Shown one piece after another: positions 1 to 5,169 of a stretch of 13,471 nt of DNA (positions are counted from its first letter, which is position 1; every line of letters begins with the position of its first letter). The notes beneath the pieces were generated by a model, which worked only from the letters and a program-made list of their open reading frames with translations, did no database searches and was not told the DNA's origin. Where the stretch lies: positions 1-13,471 of the forward strand of contig VSND01000092.1 of the NCBI GenBank assembly GCA_009774145.1, written 5' to 3'. Origin of the DNA: Lachnospiraceae bacterium (GTDB lineage Bacteria; Bacillota; Clostridia; Lachnospirales; Lachnospiraceae). The translations under genes and the position numbers were made by a program.

Positions 1-270
1 TTTGATGAGGATTTATTCATTAAGACCATGAAAGAAGAAGGCAGAGAGGAAGGGCTTGAGGAGGGACTTAGAGAAGGCTTCAAGAAAGGACGTAATGAAG
101 GATTCGAGAAAGGACGTAATGAAGGATTCAAGAAAGGACGTAATGAAGGAGAAGACCGTGTCAGCCGCCTGTACCAGAGACTGATTGAAGAAAAAAAGAT
201 GACGGAGCTGGAGCGTGCGGCATCGGACCGGACATTCCGGGAGATGTTGTATAAAAGATACGGCATTTAA
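1..270 (+). CDS. Rpn-family (PD-(D/E)XK recombination-promoting nuclease/putative transposase) C-terminal end, 5' end outside window
   Basis: The reading frame is open from base 1 (FDEDLFIKTMKEEG...) to a TAA at 268-270, so the gene or fragment begins before the window. Only the C-terminal tail is visible: the family hallmark D-E-D-x-F-I-K-T-M-K-E-E-G-R-E-E-G, then a highly charged Gly/Glu/Lys/Arg repeat stretch, then a helical end (RLYQRLIEEKKMTELERA). In Rpn proteins the N-terminal part is the PD-(D/E)XK nuclease and this tail is a charged helical oligomerisation region. It is nearly identical to 1937-2182: four base differences plus one extra 24-base unit. Because the start is unseen, I cannot say whether the nuclease part is intact. 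The second copy in this window has lost it. Confidence 0.8.
   Translation, partial: FDEDLFIKTMKEEGREEGLEEGLREGFKKGRNEGFEKGRNEGFKKGRNEGEDRVSRLYQRLIEEKKMTELERAASDRTFREMLYKRYGI
79..150 (+). repeat. 24-bp in-frame tandem repeat, three units, inside rpn tail
   Basis: Units at 79-102, 103-126 and 127-150 share the core AAAGGACGTAATGAAGGA and start TTCAAG, TTCGAG and TTCAAG. Each encodes F-(K/E)-K-G-R-N-E-G. The other rpn copy has only two units (2015-2062), so one unit was gained or lost since the duplication, most simply by replication slippage. It keeps the frame and alters only the length of the charged helix. Confidence 0.9.
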
Positions 271-322
271 TCAAAACAGATTTGCTTCTTCCTTTTTCTT
301 CTGCAGCAGTTTATAATGGGAT

Positions 323-560
323 ATGGAAAAACTGCCGAGGGAAAAACAGGAGACGCTTGAGAGAGGGTTATCAGGTATCCCACGCCTGTTCCGGAACAGA
401 AGTGCTTCTTGTGCTGCAGGCGGAAAAGCCGGATCTGGTGCTTCTGGACCGGATCTGCGAGGATACACCGGACTGTATGGAAAATTCCCTGAAAGTGCAT
501 GTGAGCAGTCTGCGCCGGAAGATGAAGGAGGACACGGGAAAAAATTATATGGAAGATGCG
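323..560 (+). pseudogene. OmpR/PhoB-type response regulator remnant with internal deletions
   Basis: This is the degraded twin of the intact regulator at 2286-2951. What survives is upstream leader (323-349), a piece of the receiver domain (REGYQVSHACSGTEVLLVLQ and PDLVLLD, including the phosphoacceptor-type Asp) joined directly to the end of the winged-helix domain (DRICEDTPDCMENSLKVHVS, then SLRRKMKEDTGKNYMED). The true start codon, the acidic pocket and most of both domains are gone. A 79-base loss joins at AGGAGA, one GA unit is missing near 360-366, one extra G lies in the leader, and a 366-base loss joins at GTGCTTCTGGA (438-448). A 113-codon frame starting at TTG 282 happens to span the scar to 623, but it has no recognisable start signal and I do not regard it as a functional gene. 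Confidence 0.88.
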
Positions 561-563
561 TCA

Positions 564-985
564 TTATTCCTGTATATTGACTTGTTTATTAAAATCTGCA
601 GGTGTGAGAGAAGGGATTTCTGAAGTTGTAAAATCAGCAATATTTCTTGTTATAATATAATCTGCATGAACCAGTCTTGCGCATTCATCCTGCAGGCAGT
701 CTTCAAAGTCGGAGAAATCGTTGCGTTCCAGTGCTCTTCGGACGCTTTCATGGTCAGCATTGGCTATTTGCAGTAAATCGAGTATATCAAGGAGCAGTTT
801 TCTTCTGTCAGCGACAGAATAATGTTTCCTCAAGATATAAAATATATTTGATACAGAATGCAGTGCGATAAATCCGGTGACTTTACCAGAAATACAGTAT
901 TCTAAAACGGATTTTGATGCATCATAGAACGGAGGGCGTTTTCCAGTATATCCAGTATGATATTTGTGTCAAGTAAAACGCGCAT
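564..985 (-). pseudogene. PIN-domain ribonuclease toxin (VapC-like), frameshifted
   Basis: The start at 985 has a strong site (GGGAGG, 6 bases upstream) and reads MRVLLDTNIILDILE, the PIN-domain opening with its first catalytic Asp (residue 6). The frame then runs to a stop after N-P-F. Shifting by one base at the four-T run 939-942 restores the family sequence (KRPPFYDASKSVLEYC..., ISGKVTGFIALHS...) through FSDFEDCLQDECARL and ADYIITRNIADF to a TAA at 564-566, giving about 140 residues, a normal PIN-toxin length. The loss of one A (minus strand) from a run that should be five long explains the break. PIN toxins cleave RNA. This one should be dead unless slippage restores the frame. Its start overlaps the antitoxin end by 17 bases, the usual coupled arrangement. 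Confidence 0.85.
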
Positions 986-1247
986 ATTTTGCCTCCCTTG
1001 CTTCTTTCAGCTCCTGTTTATAATCAAATTCTTCCGGCAGTGTTCCGGCGAATGATATAAGACTTTGAAAAGCCTTCTGCTTTTTTTCGACAGAGTTTTC
1101 AATAATATGTGTTTTAGCTGTCTCATTTGCGGATGTATCGTTATCATCAGACTGTGAACTTACATAACGCATATACATGTATACTGCTTCCAGTTTGCGT
1201 TCGGGCATTTCCTGTAGCAGTTCTATGGCTTTTTCCAGAGTTGACAT
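969..1247 (-). CDS. Antitoxin of PIN-domain (VapBC-like) toxin-antitoxin pair
   Basis: This 92-residue protein lies directly upstream of, and overlaps, the PIN toxin. It opens MSTLEKAIELLQEMPERKLE followed by AVYMYMRYV, a helical N-terminal segment common to small clostridial antitoxins. The middle is polar (residues 31-60), and the C-terminal end (SFAGTLPEEFDYKQELKEAR, residues 65-84) resembles the toxin-neutralising tails of such antitoxins. The start at 1247 has a G-rich site (GGGGG, 7 bases upstream). I cannot place it in a named antitoxin family with certainty. No ribbon-helix-helix or AbrB motif is obvious, so it may regulate poorly or not at all. The antitoxin is intact while its toxin is frameshifted, a usual order of decay because loss of the toxin is harmless. 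Confidence 0.72.
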   Translation of the reverse strand: MSTLEKAIELLQEMPERKLEAVYMYMRYVSSQSDDNDTSANETAKTHIIENSVEKKQKAFQSLISFAGTLPEEFDYKQELKEAREAKYARFT

Positions 1248-1359
1248 TGTTTTTCCCCCATGACAGGTAGTTTTATTTGAGACTTTGATCTTTCTGATCT
1301 GATTTTAACAATAAAAACAGCATGTATTCAGGTAATTTTGAAATGCCGGATATATATAT

Positions 1360-1387
1360 ATTATATACCCTGAATTAAAAAAAACAA
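1360..1387 (-). promoter_or_regulatory. Possible antitoxin-toxin promoter
   Basis: Read on the minus strand, TTGTTT (1387-1382), a 16-base spacer and TATAAT (1365-1360) lie about 110 bases upstream of the antitoxin start, within an alternating TA tract that could bind the antitoxin complex. The AT richness makes chance matches easy, so support is weak. Confidence 0.35.
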
Positions 1388-1397
1388 CTAAAAATAT

Positions 1398-1417
1398 ATC
1401 TTAACCATATCTTTAAG
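1398..1417 (+). promoter_or_regulatory. Orphan CTTAACC response-regulator half-operator
   Basis: CTTAACC at 1400-1406 is followed 11 bases later by the degenerate CTTTAAG (1411-1417). The 19 bases from 1396 match exactly the start of the four-box operator upstream of the ABC transporter (3191-3209 region, TATATCTTAACCATATCTT). Here no transporter follows, so it looks like a leftover of a duplicated control region. It is most likely an inert relic. Confidence 0.45.
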
Positions 1418-1431
1418 AGGAAATTTTTTGG

Positions 1432-1474
1432 AAAACGCTGATAAATGGGGAAAGCCTGTATTTATCAGCGTTTT
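1432..1474. terminator. Bidirectional intrinsic terminator
   Basis: A perfect 15-base inverted repeat (AAAACGCTGATAAAT at 1432-1446 and its complement at 1460-1474) encloses a 13-base loop and has an A-run on one side and a T-run on the other, so it can terminate both ways. It would insulate the decayed left block from the promoter at 1561. Confidence 0.75.
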
Positions 1475-1560
1475 TCTGTATTATAAGTGTGTCCGAAGGC
1501 TGCTGAATTTTGGGAAGGCTGAATAGTTACTACCGGAAATCAAATCCCGTGTATTACGTA

Positions 1561-1589
1561 TTGACAAACCTGTTTTGTTTCCCTATACT
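1561..1589 (+). promoter_or_regulatory. Near-consensus sigma-A promoter upstream of second rpn copy
   Basis: TTGACA (1561-1566), a 17-base spacer and TATACT (1584-1589) match the consensus at 11 of 12 positions. Transcription would start near 1596 and run through the rpn remnant at 1774-2182 and possibly into the response regulator. Confidence 0.75.
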
Positions 1590-1921
1590 AAAATCAGAAT
1601 GTGCATTTTATTATATAAAAAGAAGCATACAGTTAATTTTTTGCTGATAAAGGCATATTTGATTTTCTGCAGTTTATGGATCAGAAGCTGTCTGTACATG
1701 AGAGAAAATATTTCAAAGATATCAGAGTACTCCGGAAAATAAAAAATGCGATGATGAAAAAAGGAGACACTACATGTCAGACCATACTCATGTGAAGAGA
1801 AACCACAAGGATACCATGTTTCACGATCTGTTTTCAAACCGGAGACAGAGGAATTGACCGCTGCATCAGGGAGAACCTGCTGAAAGAATATCTGCTGAAA
1901 AACAAATCGGAGGTAAAACTG

Positions 1922-2182
1922 ATGCTGCTTACAGAATTTGATGAGGATTTATTCATTAAGACCATGAAAGAAGAAGGCAGAGAGGAAGGGCTTGAGGAGG
2001 GACTTAGAGAAGGGCTCAAGAAAGGACGTAATGAAGGATTCGAGAAAGGACGTAATGAAGGAGAAGACCGCGTCAGCCGCCTGTACCAGAGACTGATGGA
2101 AGAAAAAAAGATGACGGAGCTGGAGCGTGCGGCATCGGACCGGACATTCCGGGAGATGTTGTATAAAAGATACGGCATTTAA
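1922..2182 (+). CDS. Rpn C-terminal tail ORF with its own internal start (possible intragenic antitoxin-type product)
   Basis: Within the rpn remnant, ATG 1922 is preceded by GGAGG (1909-1913) at the ideal 8-base distance, giving an 86-residue protein: MLLTEFDEDLFIKTMKEEGR, then the Gly/Glu/Lys repeat helix, then RLYQRLMEEKKMTELERA and a basic end (YKRYGI). For E. coli Rpn genes it is established that a small C-terminal protein made from an internal start counteracts the full-length nuclease. The site here has the same position and form, so the fragment may still be translated although its nuclease is gone. Expression is inference. It could be merely the tail of a pseudogene. Confidence 0.5.
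   Translation: MLLTEFDEDLFIKTMKEEGREEGLEEGLREGLKKGRNEGFEKGRNEGEDRVSRLYQRLMEEKKMTELERAASDRTFREMLYKRYGI
2015..2062 (+). repeat. 24-bp in-frame tandem repeat, two units
   Basis: Units 2015-2038 and 2039-2062 correspond to the three-unit array at 79-150. They encode (L/F)-(K/E)-K-G-R-N-E-G. Confidence 0.85.
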
Positions 2183-2223
2183 TCAAAACAGACCTGCCCC
2201 TTCCTTTTTCTTCTGCAGCAGTT

Positions 2224-2229
2224 TATAAT
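2224..2229 (+). promoter_or_regulatory. -10 box of a possible response-regulator promoter
   Basis: TATAAT lies 56 bases upstream of the regulator ATG in the gap after the rpn tail. No good -35 is seen 17 bases upstream (TTCCTT). The element is conserved in the decayed left copy (near 311-316). The regulator may instead be co-transcribed from the promoter at 1561. Confidence 0.35.
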
Positions 2230-2285
2230 GGGATATGGAAAAACTGCCGAGGAAAAACAGGAGAAAAGACAGGAGACCATACCGG

Positions 2286-2951
2286 ATGAAACACATACTT
2301 GTGATAGATGATGATGTCCATATTGGAAATATGCTGGAGGAGACGCTTGAGAGAGAGGGTTATCAGGTATCCCGCGCCTATTCCGGAACGGAAGCGCTTC
2401 TTGTGCTGCAGGCGGGAAAGCCGGATCTGGTGCTTCTGGATCTGATGCTGCCGGGGCTCGGGGGAGAAGAGGTGCTGCCCAGGCTTTCCGGGATCCCGGT
2501 TATTGTCATGAGCGCGAAAGCAGGAGTAGAGGATAAAGTAACGCTGCTTCTGGGCGGTGCGGCGGACTATGTTACAAAACCATTTGATATGAAGGAGCTG
2601 CTGGCACGGATCACCGTGCAGCTTCGCATGGCTGTGGCGGGAGGCGTCTCTTCTGTGCTGGAATACGATGAGATCCGGATCGATCTGTCCGCCCGCATGG
2701 TTCAGGCAGCCGGACAGCCGGTAAGGCTGACTCGGACGGAATATGCCATCCTGAAGCTCTTGATGCAGAATCCTTCTCAGGTGGTCACAAAGTCCGTGCT
2801 TCTGGACCGGATCTGCGAGGATACACCGGACTGTATGGAAAATTCCCTGAAAGTGCATGTGAGCAATCTGCGCCGGAAACTGAAGGAGGTCACGGGAAAG
2901 GATTATATGGAAGCTGTGTGGGGGATCGGATTTAAAATGCGGGAGATGTAA
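2286..2951 (+). CDS. OmpR/PhoB-family response regulator
   Basis: This is a cytoplasmic DNA-binding regulator of 221 residues, the normal family length. The receiver domain (residues 1-115) has the acidic pocket D8-D9-D10, phosphoacceptor D52 (VLLDLMLPG), S76 and K98 (VTKPFD). The winged-helix domain (about 123-221) ends with the recognition helix (ENSLKVHVSNLRRKL) and wing (YMEAVWGIGFKM). I chose ATG 2286 because AGGAG (2271-2275) sits 10 bases upstream. A longer frame from 2235 has no such site and adds 17 basic residues before the canonical MKHILVIDDD. The likely partner is the sensor kinase at 5170-6093, and the likely target is the four-box operator at 3193-3234 in front of the transporter genes. 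VanR/BceR-type regulators with this layout usually respond to cell-envelope stress. The actual signal is unknown. Confidence 0.93.
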   Translation: MKHILVIDDDVHIGNMLEETLEREGYQVSRAYSGTEALLVLQAGKPDLVLLDLMLPGLGGEEVLPRLSGIPVIVMSAKAGVEDKVTLLLGGAADYVTKPFDMKELLARITVQLRMAVAGGVSSVLEYDEIRIDLSARMVQAAGQPVRLTRTEYAILKLLMQNPSQVVTKSVLLDRICEDTPDCMENSLKVHVSNLRRKLKEVTGKDYMEAVWGIGFKMREM

Positions 2952-2969
2952 TCATATACTTTTCTTGAT

Positions 2970-2997
2970 TTAACAAAATTCGTGCATCTGTTATAAT
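2970..2997 (+). promoter_or_regulatory. Sigma-A promoter just after the response regulator
   Basis: TTAACA (2970-2975), a 16-base spacer and perfect TATAAT (2992-2997). Transcription would start near 3004 and meet the hairpin at 3062-3090 after about 60-90 bases, so the product is a short RNA, a leader of the ABC operon, or both. Confidence 0.55.
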
Positions 2998-3061
2998 TTT
3001 TCTGTTGTCATACCCAATCCGGCAACGGAAAGGGGATATGCATGGATTCGCTTTTTTCTCA

Positions 3062-3090
3062 AAACCCCCGGAGTGCCATTCCGGGGGTTT
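3062..3090. terminator. GC-rich hairpin terminator
   Basis: AAACCCCCGGA (3062-3072) pairs perfectly with TCCGGGGGTTT (3080-3090) around a 7-base loop. On the plus strand only three Ts follow. On the minus strand four Ts follow, and the T-rich tract lies just beyond. It probably ends the response-regulator transcript, or the short RNA started at 3004. Confidence 0.7.
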
Positions 3091-3192
3091 GGCTGTGTAT
3101 ACATGGACATACTTTTATCTCTTTGCCTGTTGGCACTGCAGCATATGCAGATCGGATTTGCAATATGTCCGCGGGAAGGAAATTTTTTATAT

Positions 3193-3234
3193 CTTAACCA
3201 TATCTTAACCATGCCCTTAACCGGAATCTTAACC
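3193..3234 (+). promoter_or_regulatory. Four direct CTTAACC boxes: operator of the two-component system
   Basis: Identical heptamers start at 3193, 3204, 3216 and 3228, that is 11, 12 and 12 bases apart, about one helical turn. The last ends 9 bases before a TACGAT -10 element (3244-3249), and no -35 hexamer is present. Direct repeats phased at about 11 bases and placed where the -35 should be are the established form of OmpR/PhoB-family activator sites. The regulator encoded upstream is the natural candidate and would switch on the ATPase-permease-kinase operon. Confidence 0.8.
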
Positions 3235-3243
3235 TTTTTCTGG

Positions 3244-3249
3244 TACGAT
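3244..3249 (+). promoter_or_regulatory. -10 element of activator-dependent ABC operon promoter
   Basis: TACGAT follows the last CTTAACC box after 9 bases. The position 17 bases upstream of it is occupied by operator sequence rather than a -35. This gives a leader of about 95 bases before the ATPase start. Confidence 0.5.
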
Positions 3250-3349
3250 CTGTGTATGGAGAGAAGCGCCGGTACTGCAAAGGCGGAGCATGGCCATTTG
3301 TTCAGAAACGGTCTGCATGCAGGAAAGGCGCGGAAGGAGGAAAAGAATC

Positions 3350-4261
3350 ATGGAATATGCAGTAACAACCAGTGCGCTGGGCAAACAGTACGGCGATTTT
3401 CAGGCACTGAAAGGGCTGAGCATGCACATTCCGAAAGGAGCAATCTACGGCATTGTGGGTAAAAACGGCGCCGGAAAGACAACACTGATCCGGCTGCTTG
3501 CCGGTCTGCAGAGGCCTTCGTCAGGAGAATATATGCTGTATGGGGTGCCCCATACTTCGAAAGAGATTGGAAAAGTCCGCAGGCGGATGGGAGCGGTGGT
3601 GGAGGCGCCGTCCGTCTATCAGGATATGACTGCGGCAGACAATCTGAAGCAGCAGTACCGGATTCTGGGCCTGCCGTCTTTTGAAGGAATCACAGAACTT
3701 CTTGCACTGGTGGGACTTTCTGACACCGGAAAAAAGAAAGTGAAGAATTTTTCCCTTGGGATGCGTCAGCGGCTGGGGATTGCCATTGCCCTGGCAGGAG
3801 ATCCGGATTTTCTGGTGCTGGATGAACCGGCCAACGGTCTGGATCCGCAGGGGATCGTGGAGATCCGGGAGCTGATCCTGAAACTGAACCGGGAACGGCA
3901 GATTACAGTGCTTCTGTCCAGCCATATTCTGGATGAACTGTCAAGGCTGGCGACGCATTACGGATTCATTGACAAAGGCCGTATGGTAAAGGAGATCAGC
4001 GCGGAGGAACTGGAGGCTGCCTGCCGGAAATGCACCAGAGTGGAAGTGACAGACACAAAAGCGCTTTCCCGTGTGCTGGAAACCATGGGAATGGAGTATG
4101 AGATCCGTTCGGAACGGGAAGCGGATATTTTCGCAAAAGTAAATGTTACGAAGCTGGTATTTGCCCTCCGGGCGGAAGGCTGTGATCTTCTGGACATTAC
4201 AAAACGGGAGGAAAGCCTGGAGAGCTATTACATCAATCTGGTGGGAGGTGGCAGAAAATGA
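3350..4261 (+). CDS. ABC transporter ATP-binding protein (BcrA/NatA-like)
   Basis: A cytoplasmic ATPase of 303 residues that powers export through the permease encoded next. Walker A is GKNGAGKTT (37-45), the signature is FSLGMRQR (134-141, a variant of LSGGQ), Walker B is FLVLDEP (154-160) followed by the D-loop NGLDP, and the switch histidine is H192 (SSHILDE). The Q-loop Gln is replaced in the stretch VVEAPSVY (83-90), as is usual in the bacitracin/lantibiotic-exporter branch. A C-terminal domain of about 90 residues follows (VEVTDTKAL...ESYYINLVGG). ATG 3350 is preferred because GGAAGGAGG ends 9 bases before it. The frame also extends back to 3290 without a site. It overlaps the permease start by 4 bases (ATGA), indicating translational coupling. 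The likely role is detoxification or immunity to a peptide antibiotic, but the substrate is not visible. Confidence 0.92.
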   Translation: MEYAVTTSALGKQYGDFQALKGLSMHIPKGAIYGIVGKNGAGKTTLIRLLAGLQRPSSGEYMLYGVPHTSKEIGKVRRRMGAVVEAPSVYQDMTAADNLKQQYRILGLPSFEGITELLALVGLSDTGKKKVKNFSLGMRQRLGIAIALAGDPDFLVLDEPANGLDPQGIVEIRELILKLNRERQITVLLSSHILDELSRLATHYGFIDKGRMVKEISAEELEAACRKCTRVEVTDTKALSRVLETMGMEYEIRSEREADIFAKVNVTKLVFALRAEGCDLLDITKREESLESYYINLVGGGRK

Positions 4262-5094
4262 CAAGACTGTTGGGGGCGAATTTTGCCTGCATGAAAAAAA
4301 GCCGCAATTTCCACAGCTGCATGGCGTTTATGGCATCTTGCGGACTGTTCATGGCTGGTATGAGTTACTATATGCTCTGTAAATCCGGACATGGGATACC
4401 GTTGGAAAACATGTGTTTTGGCTATGCAAATCTGATGGGATTTGCGGCGGCGGTTTTCATCAGCCTGTTTCTGGGCACAGAATACAGTGACGGTACCATT
4501 CGAAATAAACTGACGGTTGGTCATAAACGGTATGCGGTTTATCTTGCCGGACTGATCATCAATCTGGCAGGAGTGCTTCTGATCAATGCGGTCTATGTGG
4601 GAGCCCTGCTGCTGGTCGGAATCCCGCTGTTTGGAGGCTTTCATCCGGCGGAACCATCCGTGCTGCTGACCATGGCGCTTCTTACGGTATTTATGGATGC
4701 TTCCTATACGGCGGTCTTTACGATGTGCAGCATGCTGAACCGGAACAGGGCGTCAATGACGGCGGTCAGCATTATGAGTGTGCTGATTCTGACAATCGTT
4801 TCCGGATATATCCGATCCCGCCTGAATGAGCCGAAGATGTTTGAGCCGTATACGTATATGACGGAAGAAGGATATGAGTTTCATAAAGAAGCGGAGGTAA
4901 ATCCATATTATCTGGAAGGAACCGAACGGGAAGTCTATGCATTTCTGAACGATTTTCTGCCCTGCAGCCAGGGGATACAGATTGAAAACCAGGACAGGGG
5001 ACATGAGTGGCAGCGGTCGCTGTATTCCTGTCTGATCGTAATGGTTTCCACAGGGACGGGAATCCTCCTGTTCAACAGAAAGGATATCCACTGA
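4258..5094 (+). CDS. ABC-2 type transporter permease
   Basis: An integral membrane protein of 278 residues, the partner of the ATPase just upstream, with which it shares the ATGA overlap. Six hydrophobic segments are visible at about 20-40, 55-73, 93-123, 134-157, 168-184 and 254-272. After the second, the motif GTEYSDGTIRNKL (73-85) is the coupling-region signature of ABC-2 permeases of the bacitracin/lantibiotic group. A hydrophilic loop of some 70 residues (185-253), rich in Glu and Tyr, precedes the last segment and may face outside. One permease of this size suggests a homodimeric membrane part, as no second permease gene follows. It is expressed with the ATPase and probably the kinase under the four-box operator. 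Confidence 0.9.
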   Translation: MTRLLGANFACMKKSRNFHSCMAFMASCGLFMAGMSYYMLCKSGHGIPLENMCFGYANLMGFAAAVFISLFLGTEYSDGTIRNKLTVGHKRYAVYLAGLIINLAGVLLINAVYVGALLLVGIPLFGGFHPAEPSVLLTMALLTVFMDASYTAVFTMCSMLNRNRASMTAVSIMSVLILTIVSGYIRSRLNEPKMFEPYTYMTEEGYEFHKEAEVNPYYLEGTEREVYAFLNDFLPCSQGIQIENQDRGHEWQRSLYSCLIVMVSTGTGILLFNRKDIH

Positions 5095-5169
5095 AAGAGT
5101 ATCTGACCGGAAGGCTGCATGATACAGGACAGAGACAGAGATGGAAGGCCGGAAAGGAGGTGTATATGC

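Larger units (their letters stand above)
1..560 (+). repeat. Left copy of duplicated rpn-tail/response-regulator segment
   Basis: Bases 1-560 align with 1937-about 2920 in the same orientation, about 1.94 kb apart. The rpn part (1-270) is nearly identical. The response-regulator part carries two internal deletions (79 and 366 bases relative to the right copy) and small indels. Similarity stops at about 556-560, just before the 3' end of the toxin gene lying on the opposite strand. Confidence 0.88.
1248..1773. other. Intergenic control region between antitoxin and second rpn copy
   Basis: These 526 bases carry no convincing gene. From left to right they hold an AT-rich stretch with a possible antitoxin promoter (minus strand), one and a half response-regulator boxes (1398-1417), a perfect 15-base inverted repeat terminator (1432-1474), a short direct repeat GAAGGCTG (1495 and 1515), a near-consensus promoter facing right (1561-1589), and a leader of about 180 bases ending in the AAGGAG site at 1761 that serves the ATG at 1774. 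Confidence 0.7.
1774..2182 (+). pseudogene. Rpn-family nuclease gene with its catalytic core deleted
   Basis: The ATG at 1774 follows AAGGAG (1761-1766) and encodes MSDHTHVKRNHKDTMFHDLF then S-N, the conserved Rpn N-terminus (HKDxxFxxLFSN). The frame ends at the TGA 1855-1857. In another frame, from about 1841, the sequence resumes with the conserved stretch G-I-D-R-C-I-R-E-N-L-L-K-E-Y-L-L-K-N-K-S, followed by EVKLMLLTEFDEDLFIKTMK and the charged repeat tail to the TAA at 2182. Full-length Rpn proteins are about 300 residues. Here some 150-200 residues between the two parts, including the PD-(D/E)XK active site, are missing, and the parts are out of frame. The gene keeps its promoter, ribosome binding site and both termini but cannot make the nuclease. 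Confidence 0.85.
1937..2920 (+). repeat. Right copy of duplicated rpn-tail/response-regulator segment
   Basis: This matches 1-560 (the rpn tail with four base differences and one fewer 24-base unit). The regulator is complete here, so the right copy shows the ancestral state for the two deletions seen in the left copy. The direct repeats that mediate them are visible: AGGAGA at 2259 and 2338, and GTGCTTCTGGA at 2430 and 2796. Confidence 0.88.
2952..3349 (+). other. Regulatory gap between response regulator and ABC operon
   Basis: These 398 bases contain a promoter (2970-2997), a GC-rich hairpin (3062-3090), four phased CTTAACC boxes (3193-3234) and a -10-like element, followed by the leader of the ABC operon ending in GGAAGGAGG. 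Overlapping frames of 67-129 codons cross the region, but their starts lack sites and they run through the hairpin and operator, so I do not call them genes. Confidence 0.75.

Noticed and set aside
79..150. Tandem repeat considered as a CRISPR array
   Set aside because: Units are contiguous with no spacers and are in-frame coding repeats.
282..623. 113-codon frame spanning the regulator scar, as a possible new mini-regulator
   Set aside because: It has a TTG start without a site, no complete domain, and a C-terminal end read from unrelated sequence antisense to the toxin. Chance openness after deletions is the simpler explanation.
1599..1742. 47-codon plus-strand frame in the leader of the second rpn copy, with a hydrophobic middle
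   Set aside because: It begins only about 3 bases after the predicted transcription start, with no ribosome binding site. No sign of selection is visible.
2235..2285. Longer start for the response regulator
   Set aside because: The 17 extra residues are basic and lack a ribosome binding site, whereas ATG 2286 has AGGAG at 10 bases and gives the standard family N-terminus.
3005..3208. Overlapping small frames between regulator and transporter
   Set aside because: They read through the perfect hairpin and operator boxes. Only a short leader peptide near 3040 remains conceivable, and it is covered in the findings.
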